A DNA stretch of 64,000 bases from Vibrio taketomensis (GCF_009938165.1 NZ_AP019649.1:1364001-1428000), one strand, 5' to 3'. Positions 9,906-20,017 are shown, counted from the stretch's first letter. The notes: generated by a model not told the origin, from the letters alone. Numbers and translations are program-made.

Positions 9906-10583
9906 TTACTGATACTTTTTGAGCAAATTTCTCATATCAACACTATCAAATATTTGCAGTGTCTCGGCATTAGAGTCAAAAGAGGCATAAAGCATTGCCG
10001 TTGCTACCATGTCAGCCGGGATAGGTATTAAGCGTGCTAATGGCCCTAACATTAATGGACGGACAATTTTAAGGATCGCTTGAACGATAACTTCGTCTTT
10101 TCGAGGAATGATGCGTTGGCCCGATAACGGACCGGGGCGCATAAAAGTGATGTGTTCGAATTGCATTTTTTCTAACGCAGATTCCATACGCCCTTTGCAG
10201 CGAAGATAATGAGAGCGAGAACGAGCGTTGGCGCCGTAACTAGAAACAACACAGAGATGTTTAACGCCGAGCAGTTTCATGCTGTTGGCCACTTCGCACA
10301 CAAGTTGAAAGTCGATGTCTTCTAAGGCTTGATTTGATCCAGCCTGTTTTTTGGTGGTGCCTAAACAGATGTAACCTTTCGTAGGTTTAGGCTTTTGTGC
10401 GTTCCATTCAAGCACGCGCAGGCGAGGGTCAAGTATGGTTTCAAGCTTTAGGGACTCGAAATTTAGTGGAGAGCGAGAAAGGGCGTATATTTTATCGATG
10501 GCTCTTTCATTTAGCATTTGCTGAATCAGTTGGTTGCCAATAAGCCCGGTAGCACCTGCGACGATAACGACTTGTTCTTCCAC
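9906..10583 (-). CDS. NAD(P)-binding atypical short-chain dehydrogenase-like protein
   Basis: A 225-residue Rossmann-fold protein. The dinucleotide-binding loop is G-A-T-G-L-I-G at residues 10-16. A second conserved part, V-V-S-S-Y-G-A-N near residue 117 and Y-L-R-C-K-G-R-M-E near residue 129, corresponds to the S...Y-xxx-K pattern of extended short-chain dehydrogenases, in the HTATIP2/YbjT-like group. M-R-P-G-P-L-S-G-Q-R follows at about residue 150. The substrate is unknown. It begins with GTG at 10583, with a GGAG stretch upstream. It is divergent from the flavin reductase-cob block, separated by 217 bases. Confidence 0.75.
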   Translation of the reverse strand: MEEQVVIVAGATGLIGNQLIQQMLNERAIDKIYALSRSPLNFESLKLETILDPRLRVLEWNAQKPKPTKGYICLGTTKKQAGSNQALEDIDFQLVCEVANSMKLLGVKHLCVVSSYGANARSRSHYLRCKGRMESALEKMQFEHITFMRPGPLSGQRIIPRKDEVIVQAILKIVRPLMLGPLARLIPIPADMVATAMLYASFDSNAETLQIFDSVDMRNLLKKYQ

Positions 10584-10800
10584 CCTCTATTCTCCAGTCG
10601 ATGTACTCATGATCCCCGTGGGTACGTGAGTATAGAAACATCATTAAGATCAATATAATTGAAATATTTCCAGGACGAAAGGCTGAACTGCGAGGTGTCA
10701 CTAGAAATCTAGCTTGAACTAAGGTTACTATCGCGCGACGATTTAGATTAATAGATTTTGCTTGGTTTGAACGCTGTTTCAGCCATCGACAAGGACGTTT

Positions 10801-11412
10801 ATGCATATTGATATTAGTACACTTGCTCCTTCCCAAGTGTACCATCTTCTTACTCAAACTATTATTCCGAGGCCTATTGCTTGGGTGTTAACGGACTCAG
10901 GTGAAAGTAATTACAACTTGGCGCCATTTTCGTATTTCACTGCGATTTCAAGTCAACCACCATTGCTGATGTTTTCTGCGGGAAACAAACCCGATGGGGA
11001 ACTAAAAGATACGGTAAGGAATGTGTTAGAAACTGGTAAAATGGTGATTCACATTGCCAGTGTTGATTTGGCAGAAAAGGTAACGCAAACCTCAGCTACG
11101 CTTGCGCACGGCATCTCTGAGACTGAATTAGCTCAGCTTGAGTTAATTGATGTGGAAGGTATGGATTTACCACGCCTTGCTGCCTGTCCAATAGCGTTTC
11201 ATTGTTCATTATATGAAGTGAAAGAGATTGGTGATGCGCCACAACACTTAGTGTTTGCAGAAATTGACCGTGTTTATATCGATCCTAAGGTCATCTTACC
11301 TCGGGAAGAGCGTCTCCAAATCAATGCACTAGATATCAATCCATTATGCCGCTTAGGCGGCTCAGAATATGCAATATTAGATAAAACCTTTTCTGTAGTA
11401 AGGCCGAAGTAA
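10801..11412 (+). CDS. Flavin reductase-like FMN-binding protein, first gene of the cob block
   Basis: A 203-residue protein of the flavin reductase-like/DIM6-NTAB group with a split-barrel FMN-binding fold. The typical start is visible: R-P-I-A-W-V-L-T near residues 24-31, then N-L-A-P-F-S-Y-F-T-A-I-S and P-P-L-L-M-F-S. The C-terminus, L-N-P-L-C-R-L-G-G-S-E-Y, also fits this group. The ATG at 10801 follows AAGGA at good spacing. The stop is only six bases before cobT, so it is almost certainly translated from the same message. A role in supplying reduced flavin or reducing cobalamin cobalt for B12 salvage is my inference from position, not established for this protein. Confidence 0.8.
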   Translation: MHIDISTLAPSQVYHLLTQTIIPRPIAWVLTDSGESNYNLAPFSYFTAISSQPPLLMFSAGNKPDGELKDTVRNVLETGKMVIHIASVDLAEKVTQTSATLAHGISETELAQLELIDVEGMDLPRLAACPIAFHCSLYEVKEIGDAPQHLVFAEIDRVYIDPKVILPREERLQINALDINPLCRLGGSEYAILDKTFSVVRPK

Positions 11413-11418
11413 CCCGCT

Positions 11419-12447
11419 ATGTTAGACAAAAAATACTCAGATGTAATTTGGCATCGTATCAATCAAAAAACCAAACCGTTAGGTGCTCTGGGCAAACTTG
11501 AATATGTAGCGCACAAATTGGCATTGATTCAGAGTCAAAATAAGAGTGACGCTGTCACTAAAATTGAAATCAAAAAACCAATGGTCATCGTATTTGCTGG
11601 TGACCATGGTATTGCTCGAGAGGGCGTAAGTATTGCACCGCAAGAAGTTACCCAGCAAATGGTACATAACTTCCTTGCTGGAGGTGCCGCGATTAACTGT
11701 TTTTGCCGCGTAAACAATGTTGATATTAAAGTGGTCGATGCGGGTATCTTGCAACCAATAAAAAGTGATTCAAAGCAGCTGGTTGTGCAGCGCTTGGGTA
11801 CTTCGACAGAGAACTTCGCTCACAAAGCAGCGATGACAAATGAGCAACTAGAACAAGGCTTGCAATATGGTGAACAAGTTGTTGAGCAGAGCATAAAGGC
11901 AGGTGTCGATTTATTGATGTTCGGTGAAATGGGCATTGGTAACACCAGCAGTGCGTCGGCGATCCTAGCCGCGATTTCTCGTCGTAGTGTCGAAAAATGC
12001 GTCGGATTAGGCACAGGGATTAATGATTTGCAATTACGCAAAAAACGCCAACTGGTTCAACTTGGTGTGAATCGTTGTCGCGGACTCAATGCCAAAGAAA
12101 TACTGCGCCAAGTCGGTGGCTTTGAGATTACACAAATGGTCGGTGCTTTTCTCGCTGCCGCAAAATATAATACGCCAGTAATCGTGGATGGCTTTATCGC
12201 AACGGCAGCTGCATACGTTGCAGTGGCGATAGAACCAAGTTGTCGTGAGTATATGATTTTTGCACATCAATCTCACGAGTCTGGGCACAAATTCATGTTA
12301 CAAGAACTCGCGGCAACGCCGCTTTTTGATCTTTCTTTGCGTTTGGGTGAAGGGACTGGCGCAGTGCTGGCCGTTCCATTTATTCACGCATCCATTGAGT
12401 TTTACAATAATATGGCAAGTTTTGAAGCCGCAGGAGTGGATATGTAA
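11419..12447 (+). CDS. cobT: Nicotinate-nucleotide--dimethylbenzimidazole phosphoribosyltransferase
   Basis: CobT (342 residues) makes alpha-ribazole-5'-phosphate from nicotinate mononucleotide and 5,6-dimethylbenzimidazole, forming the lower ligand of cobalamin. Family signatures: [10 protein letters not shown] near residue 18, V-F-A-G-D-H-G-I-A near residue 56, [12 protein letters not shown] near residue 168, and the C-terminal G-E-G-T-G-A-V-L-A. The catalytic Glu of the family lies in the C-terminal region (L-R-L-G-E-G-T-G). Length is close to the usual 350. The stop overlaps the cobS start by one base (TAATG), so the cob genes are tightly coupled. Confidence 0.95.
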   Translation: MLDKKYSDVIWHRINQKTKPLGALGKLEYVAHKLALIQSQNKSDAVTKIEIKKPMVIVFAGDHGIAREGVSIAPQEVTQQMVHNFLAGGAAINCFCRVNNVDIKVVDAGILQPIKSDSKQLVVQRLGTSTENFAHKAAMTNEQLEQGLQYGEQVVEQSIKAGVDLLMFGEMGIGNTSSASAILAAISRRSVEKCVGLGTGINDLQLRKKRQLVQLGVNRCRGLNAKEILRQVGGFEITQMVGAFLAAAKYNTPVIVDGFIATAAAYVAVAIEPSCREYMIFAHQSHESGHKFMLQELAATPLFDLSLRLGEGTGAVLAVPFIHASIEFYNNMASFEAAGVDM

Positions 12448-13226
12448 TGCGTAAGTCTGCGCACTATCAACTCGAACTGTTTTTTTTAGCTTTAGGTTTT
12501 TTTTCTCGATTACCGATCCCACAAAATACGCCATACAGTGAAGAACGAATGAACCAAGCCGGACGATATTTCGGCTTGGTAGGTGTCGTTCTGGGTTCTC
12601 TCTGTGCGTTGGTATTGACCGGATTGACGTTGGTTTTACCGGCGAATATTGCCGTATTCCTAATGATGGTTTTTAGCTTGTTGCTTACCGGTGCGTTCCA
12701 TGAAGATGGCTTAACGGATATGGCGGACGGTATTGGTGGCGGTATGACCTTAGAGCGCCGGCTCACTATCATGAAAGACAGCCGTATCGGTACCTATGGT
12801 GCAGCTACGTTAATCATGGCTTTACTTGGTAAGTTTTTATTACTTAATGAGTTAGCGTCTTCAACGATGATCATATCGATGCTGGTGGTTGCCTACACAT
12901 TAAGTCGGTCGGTAGCCGCAACGCTTATTTATGACATGCCTTATGTCAGCGATCTTGACTCAAGTAAGAGCAAACCATTAGCAAATCGTCAGTCCAGCCT
13001 GGATTTATCGGTGTTAATTGCAACGGCGGTATTAGTCACCTTATTGTTGCCACTCGGGTTAGCGGTGAGCTTGCTGTTGACGGCTGTGGCGTTTCGCATG
13101 ATGTTTAAGTCTTGGCTTCTTAAGCGCCTTGGCGGTTTTACCGGGGATTGCTTAGGGGCTGCGCAGCAATTAGTTGAACTAATAAGCTATGTCATTATGT
13201 TAATTTGGATTACCCATTCTTTATGA
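12447..13226 (+). CDS. cobS: Adenosylcobinamide-GDP ribazoletransferase
   Basis: CobS (259 residues) is an integral membrane enzyme that joins adenosylcobinamide-GDP with alpha-ribazole (or its phosphate), the last assembly step of adenosylcobalamin. The family motif [16 protein letters not shown] near residues 83-98 provides the acidic metal-binding residues, and the N-terminus has the typical F-F-S-R-L-P-I-P. About six membrane segments fill the rest. It overlaps cobT by one base at the start and its stop overlaps the cobU ATG (ATGA), as expected for an operon. Confidence 0.95.
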   Translation: MRKSAHYQLELFFLALGFFSRLPIPQNTPYSEERMNQAGRYFGLVGVVLGSLCALVLTGLTLVLPANIAVFLMMVFSLLLTGAFHEDGLTDMADGIGGGMTLERRLTIMKDSRIGTYGAATLIMALLGKFLLLNELASSTMIISMLVVAYTLSRSVAATLIYDMPYVSDLDSSKSKPLANRQSSLDLSVLIATAVLVTLLLPLGLAVSLLLTAVAFRMMFKSWLLKRLGGFTGDCLGAAQQLVELISYVIMLIWITHSL

Positions 13227-13750
13227 GCCTTCATTTAATTCTTGGCGGCGCTCGTTCTGGTAAATCCAGTTTTGCTGAATCGTTAGTGTTGAGTAGTCCT
13301 TTGTCATCACGTCATTATGTTGCGACAGCGACGAAGAGCGACCAAGAGATGCAAAGACGTATTGAGCACCATCAAGCTAGGCGCGACGATAGCTGGCGTC
13401 TGCACGAGTGCCCATTAGATATCGATATCTTGCTATCGAATTTTACCGATCAAGACATAGTATTAATTGACTGCTTAACACTTTGGATGAGTAATGTCAT
13501 TTTCGAAAATGGCCAAACAGCAACTGAAGAGGCGATCAATCAGCGTGTTGAGCGCCTAATTGAAGCGCTATCGCTGAGCCAATCGGACGTTATTTTGGTT
13601 TCCAATGAAGTTGGGTTGGGCGTGGTGCCAATGGGGGAAGTGAGTCGGTTATTTGTTGATCACGCGGGTTGGATGAATCAAGCAATCGCGAAAATTGCTG
13701 ACAAGGTGACGTTTGTCGCCGCTGGCTTACCGATGCAACTCAAAGGATAG
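13223..13750 (+). CDS. cobU: Adenosylcobinamide kinase / phosphate guanylyltransferase
   Basis: CobU (175 residues) phosphorylates adenosylcobinamide and then transfers GMP, giving adenosylcobinamide-GDP for CobS. The P-loop G-G-A-R-S-G-K-S is at residues 6-13, and [13 protein letters not shown] near residue 80 is characteristic. The guanylylated His lies in the segment [10 protein letters not shown] place the start at the ATG at 13223, which overlaps the cobS stop as ATGA and gives the family start M-S-L-H-L-I-L-G-G; an in-frame TTG at 13205 would add six residues inside cobS and is less likely. Confidence 0.93.
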   Translation: MSLHLILGGARSGKSSFAESLVLSSPLSSRHYVATATKSDQEMQRRIEHHQARRDDSWRLHECPLDIDILLSNFTDQDIVLIDCLTLWMSNVIFENGQTATEEAINQRVERLIEALSLSQSDVILVSNEVGLGVVPMGEVSRLFVDHAGWMNQAIAKIADKVTFVAAGLPMQLKG

Positions 13751-13753
13751 GGT

Positions 13754-14371
13754 ATGCAAACTTTTAATATCTATCTGCTGCGTCATGGAAAAGTGCAAGG
13801 CCGACCCGCGCTATATGGACATACTGATGTGTCGGTAGATGCCCAATTACAGCAGCTTATCTATGCCAGCTTAATGGCAAGCGATATCGATTTTGGTCAA
13901 GTGGTGACATCGCCATTAAAGCGGTGCGCTGATCTCGCATTACTATTAGAGCAAAGTGTTGAGTGCTATCCAGTATCCATCAATAATGAATTTAAAGAGA
14001 TGAATTTTGGCGTGTATGATGGTGTTGCTTTTGACCAGTTAACTGAGCAGTGGCCTTTGTTGGAAAAGTTCTGGCATCATCCACAACAAAACCCGTTGCC
14101 ACAAGCAGAGCCGTTAGATGAGTTTTACCAACGAGTGATTCAAGGGTGGCGATCTTTGGTTGAATTCACTCAGCATGACACGCTTGTGATTTGTCATGGC
14201 GGCACGATTCGAATGATATTAGCGCATCTACTTGGATTAGATTGGTCTAATCCCGCGCTATTTTCAGTGATGCAAATTGCGAATCAGTCACTCACACATA
14301 TCAAAATGACAGTTTCAGACCAGCGTTATTTGCAAGTGTGCAGCATCGGGTCACCATTAAAGCTCGTATAG
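13754..14371 (+). CDS. cobC: Alpha-ribazole phosphatase, histidine phosphatase family
   Basis: A 205-residue histidine phosphatase. The catalytic L-R-H-G motif is at residues 9-12 and the second catalytic His is in V-I-C-H-G-G-T-I-R near residue 150; E-M-N-F-G-V-Y-D-G carries the acid. In B12 salvage this enzyme removes phosphate from alpha-ribazole-5'-phosphate or from cobalamin phosphate. The position three bases after cobU supports this assignment over other histidine phosphatases. The gene ends the compact cob block; pepF follows 49 bases later and may be read through. Confidence 0.88.
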   Translation: MQTFNIYLLRHGKVQGRPALYGHTDVSVDAQLQQLIYASLMASDIDFGQVVTSPLKRCADLALLLEQSVECYPVSINNEFKEMNFGVYDGVAFDQLTEQWPLLEKFWHHPQQNPLPQAEPLDEFYQRVIQGWRSLVEFTQHDTLVICHGGTIRMILAHLLGLDWSNPALFSVMQIANQSLTHIKMTVSDQRYLQVCSIGSPLKLV

Positions 14372-14420
14372 ATTAAGCGTGCACAAAAAAAGCAAAGAGT
14401 AAGTATTGAAAGGAAGAATT

Positions 14421-16208
14421 ATGACGACACCAAGTTGGGATTTATCCATTGCATATCAAAGCCTCACAGACAACAAAATCGAGCAAGATGTTGCATTGAT
14501 TCAGCAATGTATCACGGTGTTAAATCAACACGTTGATCGTCGCGAGATGGTTGGGGTGATGCAAAATGCGATTCAAACTAAAGAAGCAGCAGGTAAGCTG
14601 TTGGCAACAATCAATACCTTTGCACAGTGTCATGCCTCAATCGATGCAGCTAATGCCGAAGCGAAAACCTTGATTGGGCGACTCGCAAAGCTGAGTTCTC
14701 AACTGATGCAAGCCTACACCCCATATCAAGATTCGCTCGCTTTTGCGCCAATTGAGTTTATTCAACAAGTACTCGAGCACGAAAGTGGTGACGTGTACGG
14801 CCAAGCATTTTCGATCGCATGTGAGCGACGTGTCGCGGATACCAAATTAAGTATTGCTGAAGAACAACTGTTGGCGGCAATGCAAGTTGATGGTCGTGAT
14901 GCTTGGGGGCGAATGTATGACAACATTACCGGTGCATTGCAAATCGACATCGGTGAAGGTGAAACACTGGGCTTTTCACAAGCGGCTAGCTTGCTTTATG
15001 GCTCTGAGTTTGAAAAGCAAGAGCGCGTGTGGCGCGGCATTCAATCTGCAATGGCAACACATCAAGAGAGCTTTGCTGCAATCTTGAATGCTCTGTCAGG
15101 CTGGCGTCATACTGAGTATCAAAAGCGCTCTTACCAGAGACAGGTTCATTTTCTTGATGCGAGCTTGCATGCGAGCCATATTCTGCCGACCACACTCGAT
15201 ACCATGATTGAAACGACGAAGCTTAATCGACACATCGGGCAAAAGGCCGGTCGATTAATGGCGCAAGTTCATGGTCTATCAGAAATGAAACCGTGGAATC
15301 ATCTAGCAGGTATGCCGAGTCTCAATGATCAAGGCAGTAGCGAAATCAGTTTTGAACAGGCGATTGAATTGATTAAAACTGCGTTTGCGGGTGTTGACCA
15401 AGAGATGGCGGATTTTGTCGATATGATGATGGAAAACGGTTGGATCGATGCGAAGCCAACTGAGAATCGTCGTCTGGGTGCATACTGCACTAAATTTGCT
15501 GCGACACGCTCACCGTTGGTGTTTATGACTTGGGGTGGCAGTCGTTCTGATTTATTAACGTTAGCGCATGAACTTGGCCACGCGTTCCATAACTGGGTGA
15601 TGCGCGATATGCCGCTTTGTCAAACCCGCTACCCAATGACATTGGCTGAAACAGCGTCGATATTTGCTGAAAATATCGTGCGTGATTACTTATTGTCAAA
15701 AGCCAATACGCCAGAAGAAAAACTCGAAATGTTATGGGAGGAGTTGTCTTCCGCTTATGCATTGATGATTAATATTCCAGTTCGTTACGAGTTTGAAAAA
15801 GCCTTCTACGAACGTCGCCAACAAGGTGAATTATCGGCACAGCAACTCTGTGAATTAATGAGCCAAACCTGGCAAGAGTGGTATGGAGATTCAATGACGG
15901 AAGCTGATCCTTACTTCTGGGCCAGCAAGTTGCATTTCTCAATTTCTGAAATCAGTTTCTACAACTACCCATATTTGTTTGGATACTTGTTTAGCATTGG
16001 TGTTTATGCACAAAGAGAGTCGAAGGGGGAAAACTTCTATCGCGATTATGTCAATTTGCTCAGAGATACTGGCTCTATGATGGCGGAAGATGTAGTGGAA
16101 CGCCATTTGGGTATGGATTTGTCTCAAGCTGACTTTTGGCAGCAAAGCATTAATATGATTGATGAAAAACTTTCACAATTTGAGCTGTTGCTCTCGCAGA
16201 ACCGTTAA
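14421..16208 (+). CDS. pepF: Oligoendopeptidase F, M3 metallopeptidase
   Basis: A 595-residue cytoplasmic zinc peptidase of family M3B that cuts short peptides. The zinc motif H-E-L-G-H-A-F-H starts near residue 383, and the third ligand lies in L-A-E-T-A-S-I-F-A-E-N about 28 residues later, as the family requires. The length fits PepF (about 600). The ATG at 14421 has AAGGAAG six bases upstream; an in-frame TTG at 14406 overlaps that ribosome site and is rejected. It follows the cob genes on the same strand, but its role in peptide turnover has no clear link with cobalamin. Confidence 0.92.
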   Translation: MTTPSWDLSIAYQSLTDNKIEQDVALIQQCITVLNQHVDRREMVGVMQNAIQTKEAAGKLLATINTFAQCHASIDAANAEAKTLIGRLAKLSSQLMQAYTPYQDSLAFAPIEFIQQVLEHESGDVYGQAFSIACERRVADTKLSIAEEQLLAAMQVDGRDAWGRMYDNITGALQIDIGEGETLGFSQAASLLYGSEFEKQERVWRGIQSAMATHQESFAAILNALSGWRHTEYQKRSYQRQVHFLDASLHASHILPTTLDTMIETTKLNRHIGQKAGRLMAQVHGLSEMKPWNHLAGMPSLNDQGSSEISFEQAIELIKTAFAGVDQEMADFVDMMMENGWIDAKPTENRRLGAYCTKFAATRSPLVFMTWGGSRSDLLTLAHELGHAFHNWVMRDMPLCQTRYPMTLAETASIFAENIVRDYLLSKANTPEEKLEMLWEELSSAYALMINIPVRYEFEKAFYERRQQGELSAQQLCELMSQTWQEWYGDSMTEADPYFWASKLHFSISEISFYNYPYLFGYLFSIGVYAQRESKGENFYRDYVNLLRDTGSMMAEDVVERHLGMDLSQADFWQQSINMIDEKLSQFELLLSQNR

Positions 16209-16315
16209 GTTGTGCTCGGTTGGCGTGTAAGATCAAAATATTATTAATCTGTGTTGTGATATTATCGCATCTTCGAGATGTTCTTGGTAAAAATTGCACA
16301 GATTTCGCTTTCTTT

Positions 16316-16342
16316 ACTCCGAATGCCTAACGGGTTCGGAGT
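16316..16342. repeat. Perfect 8-base inverted repeat before astE
   Basis: ACTCCGAA (16316-16323) and TTCGGAGT (16335-16342) can form a strong hairpin, with further C-G pairs inside. It lacks a T-run on either strand, so it is a weak candidate terminator for pepF and could instead be an operator 118 bases before astE. Confidence 0.4.
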
Positions 16343-16459
16343 GTGACAAAATTTGTTTATTTGAAGAAGCACGTAAAACTTACCCTTAAGTGCGATCATA
16401 GTGACAAAATTGTCGTCAACATTCTGTTAACATAAGGCTGTGCAATAAAGGAGTAGTGC

Positions 16460-17484
16460 ATGAAGAAATTATTTCGCCAATCTTTTCTTTTGGACAGCTT
16501 AGATCTGGCGTGTGAGATGCGAGAAGGGCAAGCTGTTGTCGCTTCGGGTACGCGCTTTAGGCTGCACCAAAGAGGTGTGCTTGAAGTGATTCCTGCGGAT
16601 TTAGATGATAACAGTAAGCATATCGTGATTTCATGTGGTATTCATGGCGATGAAACTGCGCCAATGGAGTTGATTGAAAAAATCGTCGAGGACATCGAAA
16701 CGGGTTTTCAACCTGTCCGCGAACGACTTCTGTTCATTGTTGCTCATCCCGAAGCGACTAACGCTCATCAACGTTTTATCGAGACCAATCTTAATCGTTT
16801 GTTTGATACCAAACGCCATCCAGAGAGCAAAGAATTAGCGATTGCAGAAACGCTAAAACAGCACGTTGAAGATTTTTTCGTTGGCACTGAGCCCTCTCAA
16901 CGTTGGCATTTCGATCTGCATACTGCGATCCGTGAATCTCGATACAATAGTTTCGCGGTAAGTCCTAAGTCTCGACATCCTGTGCGTAGTAAAGCGGTGA
17001 TGGATTTTGTACAAAGCGCGCATCTTGAAGCCATTCTCTTTCTAATGCACCATCAAGCACGTTTAGTTGGTACTCTGCAGAGACGTTTTCTGCTCAAGCG
17101 CTAACAGTGGAATTGGGTCGAGTTGCCCGTTTTGGTGACAATGATTTGAACAAATTGGTGGCATTTGACTTGGCACTACGTGATTTAATCGCCAATGCAG
17201 AGTCAGAGCATTTACCGCGTAAGCCAAAGATGTACCGTGTGAGTCGTACTATTGTTCGTATTCATGAAGATTTTGACTTCTTGTTTTCGGACGATATCGA
17301 GAACTTTACCACCTTTAAACATGGTGAAGTGTTCGGCCATGACGGTGACAAACCATTGATGGCAAAGAACGAAGAAGAAGCAATTGTGTTTGCCAACCGA
17401 TATGTTGATGTTGGTCAGCGCGCTGCGTTGATGATTTGCCCTGTGCAGATCCGCTATGAGAATGGTCAAATCGTTTACGATTGA
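16460..17484 (+). pseudogene. astE: Succinylglutamate desuccinylase, interrupted by a frameshift
   Basis: AstE hydrolyses N-succinylglutamate to succinate and glutamate, the last step of the arginine succinyltransferase pathway. The first part (16460-17104) carries the zinc-site pattern C-G-I-H-G-D-E-T-A-P (His and Glu) and the downstream ligand in H-F-D-L-H-T-A. The second part (17107-17484) begins with the family segment E-L-G-R-V-A-R-F-G. The frames join if one T is restored in the T-run at 17039-17041, which turns the odd tail of part one into A-I-L-F-S-N-A-P-S-S-T-F-S-W-Y-S and gives a 341-residue protein, the normal length. Without it the enzyme would be cut before its C-terminal domain. 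The other ast genes are not in the window. A sequencing error is the simplest cause. Confidence 0.88.
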
Positions 17485-17507
17485 TGTAAAACTCTTTGTA
17501 TTTTTAC

Positions 17508-17537
17508 GGCTTAACGTTATCGTTAAGCCTTTATTTT
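17508..17537 (+). terminator. Terminator between astE and btuC
   Basis: GGCTTAACG (17508-17516) and CGTTAAGCC (17521-17529) form a perfect nine-base stem with a TTAT loop, followed by a T-rich tail. Its position argues against any btuC start upstream of 17555. Confidence 0.85.
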
Positions 17538-17554
17538 ATATCTCCTATTTAATT

Positions 17555-18550
17555 ATGCATTTCTCCCAACTTCTTAGCCGGAAAAGCTTGCGCTGGCAGC
17601 GAACGATAGCTTGGATATTGCTGGCGCTACTGGTGGTCAGCGTTTTATCGCTGATGGTAGGGGAGATTTTTATCAATCCTTTCTCTCACTTCACTGCTTT
17701 AGAAGAACAGTTGGTAATGCAACTGCGTTTTCCTCGCTTATTGGCAGCTATTGTTATTGGTGCTTCTCTGGCCGTGTCGGGTGCAGTTTTGCAAGTCTTA
17801 CTCGGGAACGTATTAGCTGAACCCGGTGTACTCGGTATTTCCGGTGGTGCCAGTGTGATGATGGTGTGCTTGCTGTTTTTCTTACCAGCGCTAGCAACGC
17901 CACTTGGTTTTATGTTAGCCGCGGTGTTAGGTGCAATGTTGTTTACTCTATTGCTGGTCTCGCTAACGAAAGTGTTGCGTTTAAGTACAACAAGATTGCT
18001 CTTGATTGGTGTTGCTTTGGGTATTTTATCTGGCTCAATCGTTACTTGGGCATTTTACTTTAGCGATGACATGAGTCTGCGAATTTTGATGTATTGGTTA
18101 ATGGGCAGCATCAGTAGTACCAGTTGGTATCAGCATACATTGTCTATCGTCGCGATTCCGGTACTCATTTGGTTGTGCTGCCAAGGCAAGGTGTTAGATA
18201 AATTGATGATGGGTGAGACTCATGCTCAACAACTTGGCCTTGATGTCGCAGCCTTTCGTTGGAAACTGATTTTAGCCGCTTCCATGCTGGTGGGTATTTC
18301 GGTGGCACTAGGTGGCGTGATCAGTTTTGTTGGCCTTGTCGTTCCGCATTTATTGAGGCTGGCTCTTGGCAGTGAGAATAGATACCTTATCCCAATCTCG
18401 GCCTTAGCTGGTGCCTGCTTGTTGGTGCTGGCTGATATTATTGCTCGCACGGCGCTAAGTTCTGCGGAGCTGCCACTCGGTGTCGTTACCACCACGATCG
18501 GTGCACCTATCTTTGTTTGGATGTTGGTAAAAAATCATGATGCACGTTAA
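17555..18550 (+). CDS. btuC: Vitamin B12 ABC transporter permease
   Basis: A 331-residue inner-membrane protein of the FecCD/BtuC permease family, which forms the channel of the B12 importer together with BtuD and the periplasmic BtuF. About ten membrane helices are visible. Family segments: R-F-P-R-L-L-A-A near residue 57, [11 protein letters not shown] near residue 88, and [15 protein letters not shown] near residue 250, which includes the coupling region for the ATPase. The ATG at 17555 gives the usual size; a longer frame from 17456 would run through a terminator and astE. The 3' end overlaps btuD by 14 bases. btuF is not nearby. Confidence 0.9.
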   Translation: MHFSQLLSRKSLRWQRTIAWILLALLVVSVLSLMVGEIFINPFSHFTALEEQLVMQLRFPRLLAAIVIGASLAVSGAVLQVLLGNVLAEPGVLGISGGASVMMVCLLFFLPALATPLGFMLAAVLGAMLFTLLLVSLTKVLRLSTTRLLLIGVALGILSGSIVTWAFYFSDDMSLRILMYWLMGSISSTSWYQHTLSIVAIPVLIWLCCQGKVLDKLMMGETHAQQLGLDVAAFRWKLILAASMLVGISVALGGVISFVGLVVPHLLRLALGSENRYLIPISALAGACLLVLADIIARTALSSAELPLGVVTTTIGAPIFVWMLVKNHDAR

Positions 18551-19292
18551 TTCTCTTGGCGTAGGCTCACGTCTTCTACCTTTGTCCTTTAATGCGAAAT
18601 CAGGGGAAATTATTCACGTTATTGGTCCAAACGGGAGTGGCAAGAGCACCTTATTAACGGCCATCGCGGGCATGTTAGATTATCAAGGCGATATAGTTCT
18701 AGAGCAAACAGAGTTGCGTCACTATTCGATTGCACAATTAGCTGAGCGCCGCGCATTTTTGTCTCAAGCGGATCGACCTGCGTTTAACTTGGAAGTAGCG
18801 CATTATCTTTCTTTGTCATTGCCACAAAATGCCAAACATAATCTCGACGAAGTAGAGAAGGTGGTGAGTGAATTAGCGACTATGTTGCTGATTGACGACA
18901 AACTTCACCGTGGTATCCATCAACTGTCTGGTGGTGAATGGCAGCGAGTGAGATTATGCGCAATTTGCTTACAGATCTGGCCGAGTTTAAACCCATATTC
19001 TCAACTATTGATCCTTGATGAACCTGCGGCACCGCTCGATATTGGTCAAGAGGCATTGCTGTATAAGCTCATTGATAAAGTGGCCGCGCAAGGTTTAACC
19101 GTTATTATGTCAAATCACGATTTGAACCGAACATTAAAACATGCGGATCGCGCGATTTTGCTTGATAAAGGTGTGATGAGGGCATGCGGAATAGTCGATG
19201 AGGTACTGAATCCAGCTTTGATGAGCGAAGTATTTAAGACTGCGGTAGAACGACACGTTATTAACGGTTCGCCAATATTGTTATTTGATTGA
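18537..19292 (+). CDS. btuD: Vitamin B12 ABC transporter ATP-binding protein
   Basis: A 251-residue ABC ATPase that powers B12 uptake through BtuC. Motifs in order: Walker [10 protein letters not shown] near residue 31, signature L-S-G-G-E-W-Q-R near residue 129, Walker B L-L-I-L-D-E-P-A near residue 157, and the H-loop in M-S-N-H-D-L-N near residue 190. The start overlaps the btuC 3' end; ATG codons at 18537 and 18540 are both possible. A strong terminator follows at 19313-19333. Together with the cob block it shows the cell imports and remodels corrinoids. Confidence 0.92.
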   Translation: MMHVNSLGVGSRLLPLSFNAKSGEIIHVIGPNGSGKSTLLTAIAGMLDYQGDIVLEQTELRHYSIAQLAERRAFLSQADRPAFNLEVAHYLSLSLPQNAKHNLDEVEKVVSELATMLLIDDKLHRGIHQLSGGEWQRVRLCAICLQIWPSLNPYSQLLILDEPAAPLDIGQEALLYKLIDKVAAQGLTVIMSNHDLNRTLKHADRAILLDKGVMRACGIVDEVLNPALMSEVFKTAVERHVINGSPILLFD

Positions 19293-19306
19293 GATGTTCG
19301 AGAGAC

Positions 19307-19333
19307 AAAAAAGCCGCCTAAGGGCGGCTTTTT
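19307..19333. terminator. Bidirectional terminator after btuD
   Basis: GCCGCC (19313-19318) and GGCGGC (19323-19328) pair around a TAAG loop, with an A-run on the left and five T on the right. It separates the convergent btuD and NTP pyrophosphohydrolase genes. Confidence 0.87.
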
Positions 19334-19337
19334 GATG

Positions 19338-19913
19338 TTATCGCGTAAGCGATGCTAAATCCGCAGGACGGTAGTATACCGATTTTAGTACTTTACCTTG
19401 GCGAATGGTTTTCGCTTCTGATACAAAATCTTCAGCACATTTTGCTATAACGTAACCACCTTTTTCTACAGCCATCAGTTTGATGCCTTGTTCCGCGTAG
19501 AAAACTTCAGTGTCAGCATATTCTTGGTGATTGCGACATACTTTGCTCATGTTGCTTGAGTGTACTTCGTCCCAGCACGGAATAAAGTCGATGCCACGGT
19601 TAACGGCAACGTTTAGTAGCAGGTCGATAAGGTAGCTAATTGCAATGTTGTCTTCCACTTTAGTGTGACCAAGGTGCACCAAACGACCCATCAATACGTA
19701 AACGCTGTCTACAATAGCATCTGCTTGTTCTGTTTTATTATCCGCTTCAGCTAGCTCAGTCAGTTCTTCGATTGCTAGTGATGTATGAAGCGTATCTGCT
19801 TTATCATCCAAGCTTTCAGGAGAGGCTACCGGTAGATCGAACGTGCTACGGAATTCGTTGATATCGCGGTATAGGTGATCGAAGATTTCTTGAGTTAGTT
19901 TTGATAGGTACAT
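19338..19913 (-). CDS. MazG-like nucleoside triphosphate pyrophosphohydrolase family protein
   Basis: A 191-residue, mostly helical protein. Residues about 48-75 show the acidic pattern of the all-alpha NTP pyrophosphatases: E-E-L-T-E-L near residue 49 and D-A-I-V-D-S-V-Y-V near residue 64, an E-E-x-x-E followed by D-x-x-x-D that binds magnesium and the triphosphate. The rest, including N-R-G-I-D-F-I-P-C-W-D-E-V-H, is typical of longer phage and bacterial members that act on non-standard nucleotides. Substrate unknown. It is the last gene before the terminator and is transcribed alone or after the DUF1415 gene. Confidence 0.75.
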   Translation of the reverse strand: MYLSKLTQEIFDHLYRDINEFRSTFDLPVASPESLDDKADTLHTSLAIEELTELAEADNKTEQADAIVDSVYVLMGRLVHLGHTKVEDNIAISYLIDLLLNVAVNRGIDFIPCWDEVHSSNMSKVCRNHQEYADTEVFYAEQGIKLMAVEKGGYVIAKCAEDFVSEAKTIRQGKVLKSVYYRPADLASLTR

Positions 19914-20017
19914 GTATTTTGTCCACCAATGAAAATATCGCGCAATACTAGCAAAGCCAAGCGTTACTCGCTATCTGTATGGGTGAAAAACATCAACTCT
20001 TCGAGTAAGAAATCACA

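Noticed and set aside
10584..10800. Cobalamin riboswitch ahead of the cob block
   Set aside because: I looked for a B12-box-like sequence in the gap before the flavin reductase gene and before btuC and found none. Regulation is therefore left open.
17456..17554. Longer N-terminus for BtuC
   Set aside because: The extension would overlap the end of astE and run through a strong terminator hairpin; the ATG at 17555 gives the standard length.
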